From Prinia subflava (Eukaryota; Chordata; Aves; Passeriformes; Cisticolidae), in the NCBI RefSeq assembly GCF_021018805.1, contig NC_086258.1, positions 10,753,759 to 10,817,758 on the forward strand: a stretch of DNA of 64,000 nucleotides, given 5' to 3'. Made by a program: the position numbers and the translations under genes. The notes under the pieces were generated by a model. That model saw only the letters and a list, made by a program, of their open reading frames with translations. It did no database searches and had not been told where the DNA came from. Shown here piece by piece: positions 56,061 to 64,000 of the stretch (positions are counted from its first letter, which is position 1; the number at the start of each line of letters is the position of its first letter).

Positions 56061-58315
56061 AGGAATATTCCAAATCAAAGAGGCTCTGTGTCACACTTAG
56101 TCCACCTCAAAGAGCCTGGAATTAACATCCCTCCATGGCTCGACAGTGCCTGCCACACAGAGCCACCACTTGCTCCTTATTAATATTTATGAAGGAGAAA
56201 GTTGCATAAATCTTGGTTGATACTTAATTAAACCGCACTTCTTTTGATTTCTTCTCTCTCAGCTTCACTCAGTGCAGACTGTGCAGCCATTAGTTGCTCA
56301 TCCCACCTGGCACAGCCTGGCACGCCTGGCAGAGCCCACGGGATAAATGGGATTTAGTGCCCGTGGCTGCCCCACTCCATGTGTCAGTGCCACCAGCTGC
56401 CTTTGCCACCCAGGCCTGGCCAGCACGGCTGCAGGACAGACTGCCAAAGCCCCACAGGGCCATGTGAGCCAGGACTGGCACAGCATGGCACAGAACAGCA
56501 CGGCACAGCTCGGCCCCAGCCCTTCTGCCTTGGCTTATCTGCATCTTGTGTCTGATCTGAGCACCATCCACAAGAAAACAGTTAGCACACAGCTGACATA
56601 TCTGTGATATGATGATCATAGCAAGGAAGCAGCTTGACCCCCAAAGGCTCCTGTGAACAGGCAGGATTGACACTTTACATTGACTTTGCTTCAGGCTTAT
56701 CAACAAATCTCAGCCAGTTTTATTAAAGAGCCGCGTGTGGGACACGCCAGGCTCAGACAACTTCATCCGCCACGGCTCCGGCACCAGCAAGGGCTCAGCT
56801 CCCTGCTCCTGTTTATGCTCTGCTGTTTATGTGCTCCCTTTGCTGCTGAATTTCACTTTACAAAAGCCACTTGTGGTTTCAGTAAAAGCCCATAGAGTTT
56901 CCTGGCCCTTTCATGAGGAGGAGAAGAGCAGGTCGGGGCTGTGGCACCTGGGCCCAGTGGTGACTGCTGGCAGTGGGGAGGGGCATCCTGGCATTCCTGA
57001 GGGCCTCAGCCCCATGGCCCCCAGGCTGGATAAGGCACTTTTTGTCTCTGCAGATCTCTGAAACCTGTCCTGAATTACATCCCCAGGAAACACTGGATCC
57101 TAAAATCCCACTCAAACTCCAGCCAAAGCTGCTCAGGCAGCACTGACTTTTCTAAACTGGTTTCCTTGTTTTAGGCTCTATTTTTTTAGCTCAGTTAAAT
57201 GTGTAATGTCACATTTTTAGCAGGACAAGAGGACTGGGGCAGGGTCCACTGAATGAGAATCAGGGCAGCAAGCAGCCAGCAGGATACACTACTCTAAGGC
57301 ATCATTTTGTAATTATGTCTCTTTTTACTCATGCAAATTTTATCAATATTATTTATATATTCAAAGCCATTTATAAATAATATATACATTTATGCTAAGG
57401 TAATTGCCTCAACTAGATTATTTGTCCCGTTTTTTATTGTCTATCCAGATGCTGAATATTAAAAGTATGTGTTCTGGTCTGCATTGGTGGCTCAGCACTG
57501 GCTGTCTTCCCGTGGGAACAGAACCTCTGCATCAGCAGGTCTGGTGGGAGGAAAAGGCAGAGGATGGTGTTGAGAGAAAGGGCAGGGAGAGGGGAGGGAT
57601 GTCAGGGAGCAGGGAGGGGAGCTGGGGGCTGCTGGCTGTCCCGACATGCTGGCGCCAGCCCCTCTGCCTGGGGTGCTGCAGCCCATGGGTGGGCTCCTGC
57701 CAGGGACAGGGCTGCAGGAGTGGCTCAGGGAGCTGGTCCCAGTGTTGCTCACACCCTGTCCCACCTTCCACCTCTTCACTTACCAAAACTTGACATTGCA
57801 ATGAAAAAAGATTAGGAGCATTGACAGGCCTGCAAAGGTGACAGCTACAAAGAAATATGGAGCAATCACGTTGTCAGAGTGCCTATTAGGAACCCAAAAA
57901 CCTCGCCTCTCCTGCATAAGCACAAGTGATTTATTGCCCAGCACAGTTCATGAACTCATCAGTGGTTTTGCATGGAGAAGAGATGGATTTTCTTTCAGCT
58001 GTTTATGGTGTGAGTAGACTGTCCTGGAAGTTATTGTTTGATTTTATCAGCCAGCAGTGCTTGCTGGGTGAGCTGAGGGCAGAGCTGGCTCCCCAGCAAG
58101 CAGCCAGAACTCCCCAAAGGATTGAGGGAGTGCTGCCCTGGCACTTTGGGAATCCCCGCACGCCCTGCTGAGCACAGCCCTGCTCACACCTGTCTGAAAC
58201 AGGGACCCTGCTCCTGTGCAGCACAGAAAGCCAAGGTGTGCAGCGTTTTCTGGCTGCCTCCAGAGCACGGTGCAGCTGCCCCACTGCCGTGTGGCTCAGG
58301 GTGCTGCCCCAGCGC
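56061..58315. other. Gene-free unique sequence
   Basis: Mixed sequence with AT-rich parts at 56170-56260 (TATTAATATTTATGAAGG, TACTTAATTAAACCGC) and 57290-57480 (one octamer ATGCAAAT at 57331-57338). Frames at 57404-57815 on both strands mirror each other and have no domain. No gene seen. Confidence 0.45.
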
Positions 58316-58372
58316 TGCAGCAGCAGCAGCGCTGCAGCAGCAGCAGCTCTGCAGCAGCAGCACATCGCTCCT
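58316..58372. repeat. Interrupted (CAG)n tract with GCGCTG/GCTCTG spacers
   Basis: Runs of three to four CAG separated by CGCTG or CTCTG. The first spacer makes CAGCGCTG palindromes, so single strands can pair within the tract. Short (under 60 bp) and non-coding as far as I can see. Confidence 0.9.
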
Positions 58373-58867
58373 GCTGCTGGGGCCACTTCTGGCCACCTGC
58401 TGCGGGAAAGGGTTTGAAGGCAGGGATGCAGCCTCAACTTTGTGACAGCCCTGTGCTTGTGTTACACATTTAAATGCATCCTCTCCCCTGGGATTGCGGG
58501 ATTGCGCCTCGGATGCCCTGGGAACAGCTGTGGTTTATGTCGATTTTAAAGGTGAACTTTCATGCTCAGTGAAATTTTAAAAGCAGCTGATTTACACATG
58601 AATCCACTTCAGGCGAGTGTCGATGTAGCTGTTTTCCTTCCTTAATGGTTTGTGACTGAGGAGCTGGGCTGTAAACAGGCGGCTGCCGAGGAGCGTGGGC
58701 AGCGCCCGCGGGCAGCCGCGGACCCGCCCGCCTGGGCAGAGACCGCTGCCAGCCCGCGCCCTGCCCTGGGCAGCTCCAGCAGGGGTGGGCGGCACCTCGC
58801 AGGGCCCGCCTGGGCCGGTGAGCAAAGCCAGGTGAGCAGCGGCGGGGGCAGAGCGCCCCTGGCGCAT
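58373..58867. other. Gene-free sequence, CpG-rich at the right end
   Basis: Mixed sequence, then CpG-dense from about 58680 (GCGCCCGCGGGCAGCCGCGG) into the following array. A CpG island or shore is possible, but no promoter element or exon is identified. Confidence 0.4.
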
Positions 58868-59373
58868 CCCCTGCCCTGTGCCTGTGCCCTGTCCCCTGTG
58901 CCCTCTGCCCTGTGCCTGTGCCCTGTGCCCTGTGCCCTGTGCCTGTGCCTGTGCCCTGTGCCCTGTGCCTGTGCCCTGTCCCCTGTGCCTGTGCCCTGTG
59001 CCCTGTGCCCTGTGCCTGTGCCCTGTGCCCTGTGCCTGTGCCCTGCGCCCTGTGCCCTGTGCCCTGTGCCCTGTGCCCTGTGCCTGTGCCTGTGCCCTGT
59101 GCCCTGTGCCCTGTGCCCGGGCTGTGCCCTGTGCCCTGTGCCCTGTGCCCTGTGCCCTGTGCCTGTGCCCTGTGCCCTGCGCCCTGTGCCCTGTGCCCTG
59201 TGCCCTGTGCCCTGTGCCTGTGCCCTGTGCCCTGTGCCCTGTGCCCTGTGCCTGTGCCCTGTGCCCTGTGCCTGTGCCCTGTGCCTGTGCCCTGTGCCCT
59301 GTGCCCTGTGCCCTGTGCCCTGTGCCCTGTGCCTGTGCCCTGTGCCCTGTGCCCTGTGCCTGTGCCCTGTGCC
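58868..59373. repeat. CCCTGTG / CCTGTG array, about 500 bp
   Basis: Long array mixing the heptamer CCCTGTG and the hexamer CCTGTG in an irregular order, with rare point variants (GCGCCCTG at about 59044 and 59179, CTCTGCC at about 58900, CCCGGGCTGTG at about 59115). Frames on both strands are open (Cys-Ala-Leu-Pro-Val on plus, Gly-Thr-His-Arg-Ala-Gln on minus) and are repeat artefacts. It is not the vertebrate telomere unit CCCTAA. Confidence 0.97.
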
Positions 59374-60433
59374 CGCGTCCTGCTCACGCCGTGCCCACCC
59401 AGCCACCGCACCCGCAATCCCGGCCAAACCCCAGCCCGCGTGGGACCCCGAGCCCTCTCCAGACCTGACCCTTTAAAGACACTTGATCTTTTTCCTTTAA
59501 AAACACAAACTTTAAATGGCTCTGAATAAAATAAAAGAGAGTAACTGAGCTGTGAAGGGTGATGATTGTATTTCTTTCACTTGTAAGAGAGACCTTTATA
59601 ACTCTCTGGGGAGGAAAAAACAATAATGGTCCTTCATGGATGAAGTGTTCTAAATATGGTGTATATTTTTTAAAATACCAGTTCTACAGTTATTGAAACA
59701 AATTATTGTTAAATGCATTTGCAGCATAATAACTGTGCTAATTTGCTGATAAAAAGCATCCAGCGTTAAACCCCCCATACATTATTTTGTCATTAGCATT
59801 TGTTAGCTCCTCGTAGGTATTTTCAGACAGAAGGCTTTGTTCTGTATTTAGCACAAGGGCCCGTTTCCGCTCTCCCCTCCCGCTGGGAATTGCATGTGCG
59901 CAGAATTGCAGCTCTTTTTTAAAACTTCATGTTTAAAAATGGAAAATTTATTTCATTTCATTAATGGGTGAGGGAGGAAGGGAGAGGAGGAAGGAAGGTG
60001 CGTGATTTAGTGAGCAGCGTGTCACGAGTTGTGTCAGCACCCGCAGCAGCTGGAGCCAGGGTGAGAGTGGGGCACAGCCCCCGGCAGCAGCTGGCTACAG
60101 CCTCGGGGGGATCGGCACCACCCGGCCAGGAGCTGGCCTTGAGCCTGGTGGGACTGGTGGTCCTGGCCAGCCCCCGACACAGTCAGGGCCACCAGGGCAC
60201 CCTGTGGGCACCGCGCCAGCGGCGGCTGCAGGGGGGGCTCAGCAAAGCTGGGCTTGGGGGAGAGGGAGAAGGGCCTGAGAAGTGCCGAGCCCAGAGGGCA
60301 GCTCTGGGCAGCGGGAGGGGGCCAGGACAAGGCTGCAGTGAGGGATGTGTCCCATCCCGTTCTGACCCCCGGGAGGCAAGCAGGGCCCGCGGCCGTGGGC
60401 AGTGGGTGTGGGATGGTGGGTGGAGCAGGGGAG
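59374..60433. other. Gene-free sequence with an AT-rich candidate element
   Basis: 59560-59970 is AT-rich with factor-like words (GTTAAATGCATTTGCAGC, GCATAATAACTGTGC, TTTGTCATTAGCATTTG) and kept CpGs (AGCTCCTCGTAGG), a candidate regulatory element. 59990-60430 is GC-rich unique DNA. No gene seen. Confidence 0.35.
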
Positions 60434-60572
60434 GTGGTGTGGGCAGGGAATGGGTGGTGTGGGCAGGGAACGGGTGGTGGGTGGGCAGGGAACGGGTGGA
60501 GGGTGGGCAGGGAACGGGTGGTGGGTGGGCAGGGAATGGGTGGTGTGGGCAGGGAACGGGTGGTGGGTGGGC
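60434..60572. repeat. G-rich 20-23 bp minisatellite, about 6 units, G-quadruplex prone
   Basis: Units of GGTGTGGGCAGGGAACGG and GGTGGGTGGGCAGGGAACGG type. At least three stretches fit the G-quadruplex rule of four GGG runs with loops of 1-7 bases: 60472-60490, 60494-60512 and 60516-60534. The GTGGGCAGG segment matches the minisatellite core GGGCAGGANG known from human minisatellites. Confidence 0.93.
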
Positions 60573-60624
60573 ACACCGTGGCTCGGAGCAGCCACCAGCG
60601 GTCGGGGGGGTTTCTAGAGCCACT

Positions 60625-60638
60625 GTTGCCATAGCAAC
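60625..60638. promoter_or_regulatory. RFX X-box-like palindrome
   Basis: GTTGCCATAGCAAC is an inverted repeat (GTTGC, CATA, GCAAC) that fits the X-box bound by RFX factors. It is followed by AT-rich, factor-like sequence to about 60720 (ATCATATCATCGCC, TTTATTATCAACAG). The site lies just right of the G-rich array. Binding is inferred from the motif alone. Confidence 0.5.
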
Positions 60639-62884
60639 CCTGCTCCGATCATATCATCGCCAGGAAAAAGCAGCTTTATTATCAACAGAGATCTTCCCAA
60701 ATTAACCCTTGTGTGGCCACTTGGCTCCTGCTGCTGGCCCGGCTGGGTGCTGCCAGCCCCCCGTGCCTTGCTTGGCTGGTGCAGGCTGCAGTGGGGCCGG
60801 GCCGGGCTCCCTGCTCTGCGTACACACAGCGTGCTCCCTCCCAGCACCACGGGAGTGCTGGAGCATCCCTGGGGGCCTTTCCAATCACAAACATTTATTG
60901 TTGGCCATGAGGGTATCAAAACTTCAGGGCATCCGTCTCAGCCGTGTGGGAGCCGTGACAGATGGAGCAGGTGGAGGGAGGAGCGGGGCTCGGCTCCCGG
61001 CCCGCTCGCCCCTCCCAGCTCTGCAGAAAGCAGGAGATATATATTTCTCCCCTGAAAAATTACTGCTAATTCTCTGTACAAATGTTCCCTGACCCTTCTT
61101 GTGGCCTCCAGACGCATCCATGAGAGATAAATAATGGTAATGAGCAGCGGGGAGGGGGCCAGAGTGTGACACTGCAGGGACCACAGGAGGAGTGTGATGG
61201 GGGTGTTTGGAAGGGGGCTGGAGCTGCCCCTCCCCTGGTGGGGACATCACGCCTGCTCCCCGACTGCACACACAGCCCGACCCTCCTGATCACCAACACC
61301 GACAGAAAGCCTTGGACAAATCAATTAGATTGCTACTGTATATTGATTAATACTACCTGTGGCTATAAAAATATAATTGATTGCCTGAAGAAGAGCAGAG
61401 GTAATGTAGAGACCAGACAGAAAACCTGTCTGAAGAGTGATCAATACTTGCATTCAGGAAACTCACCCAGGAGTATAATTGGACAAAGCAGAACTTGGGC
61501 CAAACCAAGCACCAGGAAAATGATTTTGCTAACAACCAGACACCAGGAAGCTTGCAGGACTGGCTGCAGCACTCCTGGGAGAGCTATAGCCATGCCAGCT
61601 CCAGTAACATGTTCTATTTTCATATCTTTTGGTGAAGGATGCAAAAGTGCCAAACTTTGTTTTCTCAACCAGACTGGACTGAGCATTCTCCCATTCAGGA
61701 CAGCCCCAGGACCTCTCCAGAATACAACGATCCCCAGGATATTTTCCAGCTGCTTCTGAATCTTGGCAGTGTTTCACTGCTACCTCAGGGATGCTCTGAG
61801 CTGGCCCTGCCCAGACCAGGCTGGTTGTTTGTCGTGGGAAGTGCTGTCCAGCCTGGTGCCAGGCACAGCCCAGCCTCACAGAGGGCAGCGTGGTTAGCAA
61901 AGGCACACAGCCAGATTACAAAATGCAATGAAATACTTAAAAGCTGCCCTCCAGACTAAAGTAAATCAGACATGACTTTGACAAGGTGAAACCAAAGTGA
62001 TGAAACCAATCCATTGTGCTTGGGGAATCGATCTCCCCGGCAGGGAGTAGAGAGGCCATCGATTCACAGCCTCAGCAGTCAGGAATGTCAAGCTGCCTGA
62101 TCTAAATTTCTATATGCATCACTCCAGATTAAATGATGGAGGAACACGTGTGTGGGCATCCCCTTGCCCAGCCTAACCTCGCCAAGTGGCAGCAGCATGG
62201 ATGCGCCAGGCCAGGGCAGAAGCCTCGAGAGGTGACACGCTGCCTCTTGCCCCTGCCTCACCTGGCAGCAGCAGGTGCGTGCCTGGCTCTTCTTGGACTT
62301 CCACACAACACAGAGAGCCACAGGGGCTGCCTGTGAGGGGAGCCCCCTCTGCAGTGGGGCCAGGAGAGTGCAAAGACCCCAACCGCCCGCACCTGCCCAG
62401 TGTGGGGAGGCTGCATTAGAGTCTCACTGCGCAAGCCAGTGCAGCAATTAAGATTTCATTCTTAAAAATTAAATATTTATCTGCAAACATGATCTCTGGC
62501 TGCAAGAAGCCTGGGCCTGCATCAGCACGGAGGCTGAGGGCTGTCCCCAGCCCGGGACGGGGGTCCGGCCCGTCACGGTGACACCGCGCTGGTGGGGCTG
62601 GCGCCGCTGCCCGCTCTGTCACTGTCAGACCCAGCCAGGCCATTAGTTTTGTCAGTGTGAGAATAAAGAGCCGTCTCTGGGGAGAGATGGAAAAACTCGA
62701 TCCAGCTCCCAGCAGCCCTGAGGGGGTTGTGTTTTACCATTTCTTTATGACTTACCAGCTGGAACATGAGCAGGCTGAGCCGACGCGAGTGGCAGGACCA
62801 TTTTCTGCTTCCAGCTCCCACCGGGAGCCTGTGACAGAACATCAGGGACCAGCGCGGGAAGCTGAGAAGCTGAGGAACAGATTG
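60639..62884. other. Gene-free sequence
   Basis: Mixed composition. Candidate regulatory stretches are 61020-61150 (AGATATATATTTCTCCCC, GAGATAAATAATGGTAATG) and 61310-61460 (ACAAATCAATTAGATTGC, GTATATTGATTAATACTACC). A non-repetitive plus frame of about 197 codons (61166-61759) has no recognisable domain; a frame of that length is expected about once by chance in a window this size. I do not call it a gene. Confidence 0.4.
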
Positions 62885-62924
62885 AGGGAGGGTGGAGGGA
62901 GGGAGGGAGTGAGGGAGGGAGGGA
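62885..62924. repeat. (GGGA)n G-rich tract
   Basis: GGGAGGG runs separated by one base or by TGGA or AGTGA, with about nine G-triplets in 40 bp on the plus strand. It fits a G-quadruplex motif with mostly one-base loops. Confidence 0.9.
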
Positions 62925-64000
62925 AGTTGGTGGTTTTCTGTCGTGCCAAATCCAAAACATCTCTGGCACAGGCCTGGCCCATCCCACCCCCATCCCACCG
63001 TGCGGGGGCTGCTCCGTGCCCTCAGCCTGGGTTGGGACAGGCTCTGCAGGAAAAGGGAAACTCATGGACAAGGTCCCTCTGCTTGGGGTGTCCTGCAGGC
63101 ACCTTTGGGTGGGATCACCTCTCCAGGGCTGGCTCTTGAGCTGGTCTTGGGCTGGTCCAGTAAGGGGTGGGAAACTGCTCCTGGTACCCAGCTGGGATGG
63201 CTGTGCTCTTGTCACGCATGCAAATCTGTATGCAAATATGTCCTGCCTCTGGACTCACCAGAATAAATATGGTTTGCCTCAACCACTTTTTTTCACCCAC
63301 CCAAGGAGTGAATTGCTGTTTTGCAGCAGTTATGGCTCATTTAACCCTTATTATGACACATTTAACCCTTTCAGTGAAAGGACTCCACTGTCTGGAGATG
63401 ATGCGCTGCAGCACAGCATGGCTGGGACCCTGTCCCTAATGAACCAAGCTGCAGGCAGCCCCAGACCTTCTCCATGTCACCAAACCTCCTTTTCTTTATT
63501 TCCATCGTTTTGCCTGCGTTAACACACAGCTGTGACACAGCTCTGAGAGCACCTGTGTATGTGAGGGCCTGGCCACTCTGCCCCAGGGCGGTGCCACCTG
63601 GTTCTGGGACGCACTGGAGACATTCCCAGGGCTGAGCCGGGCATTGGGGATTCTTGCCTGTGGGTTCAGCCTCTGGGAGGCTCTGCAGAAGCGGCTGGGG
63701 AGCTGTCTCCCCAGGAAATGTTTTTTGGGGCCCTTCCTTACAAAAAGTAGGGGTGGAATGGAGTGACCAGGAGCAGCAGGCACCTGCCTGTGGTGGGGCT
63801 ATAAAGCCACTTATGGAGTCTGAAACTCTTGGAGGGGAAACTGCGTGTGATGGACTGGGAAAGTAGGCTGATATCAGTCAAATAATCCCCCTCATTAGTC
63901 TTCTGTAAAGCAGGAGATAAGGCAGTGAAAGGGACAGCTGCTCCCTGGCTGGGTGAGGGTTCCTGCAGCAGAGCTGTCGTGCCACAGGACTGACAGAGCC
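62925..64000. other. Gene-free unique sequence at window end
   Basis: Mixed unique DNA. Two octamer sites ATGCAAAT lie 12 bp apart at 63218-63225 and 63230-63237. A partial 14 bp duplication of the TTAACCCTT type surrounds 63340-63370. No gene, repeat family or terminator recognised up to the edge. Confidence 0.4.

Noticed and set aside
58566..59529. Frames of 196-283 codons on both strands
   Set aside because: Created by the CCCTGTG/CCTGTG array; no start context, domain or splice structure.
61166..61759. Non-repetitive plus frame of 197 codons
   Set aside because: A frame of this length is expected roughly once by chance in six frames of 64 kb; it has no recognisable domain and crosses AT-rich regulatory-looking DNA.
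1..64000. CRISPR array, bacterial operon, or defence system
   Set aside because: The tandem arrays are contiguous units without unique spacers, and the window has avian CR1 elements and vertebrate CpG and repeat structure, so it is eukaryotic nuclear DNA.

Overview
The window looks like a piece of a bird nuclear genome with no recognisable host protein-coding gene. The bird assignment rests on two copies of the avian LINE CR1. One is a plus-strand 3' end at 26805-26985, running into degenerate ATTCTATG-type octamers. The other is a minus-strand copy at 44686-45070 with the typical avian 3' UTR wording. I found no tRNA, rRNA, CRISPR or bacterial-type operon structure. Most long open frames are by-products of GC-rich sequence or of stop-free tandem arrays.

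The window alternates between two kinds of sequence. AT-rich stretches full of TAATTA, ATGCAAAT and similar homeodomain/POU-like words resemble conserved non-coding (enhancer-type) DNA of a regulatory gene desert; I cannot test conservation here, so those calls are weak. Between them lie GC-rich, CpG-containing blocks with an unusually dense set of tandem arrays. In order these are a TTTCTA hexamer array (6381-6547), a 38-40 bp array (7623-8083), a 1.3 kb TTCC tract (12708-14025), a CCACG pentamer array (14936-15062), a 20 bp array (19512-19957), a 24 bp array (24417-24621), a 9 bp array (31104-31171), an 18-19 bp array (33438-34093), a 48 bp array (37381-37999), a 23-25 bp array (42310-42688), a 20-22 bp array (46524-46995), a 41 bp array (47463-47664), CTG plus 9 bp arrays (50282-50416), an 18 bp array (54204-54324), interrupted CAG (58316-58372), a CCCTGTG/CCTGTG array (58868-59373) and a G-rich 20-23 bp array (60434-60572).

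The most notable single object is a reverse-transcriptase fragment at 16553-16935. It has intact VPQGS and YADD motifs and looks like an L2-clade non-LTR retrotransposon, not the usual avian CR1. Regulatory candidates with a specific motif basis are a 0.64 kb segment carrying ATGCAAATGA three times on one strand (47821-48459), a perfect RFX X-box-like palindrome (60625-60638) and a strong CpG island (54060-54670).

A cross-array pattern is also worth attention: four arrays tens of kb apart share the 10-mer GGGCACCCCT. I did not find evidence of a novel gene system. The unusual content is repeat biology and possible cis-regulation.
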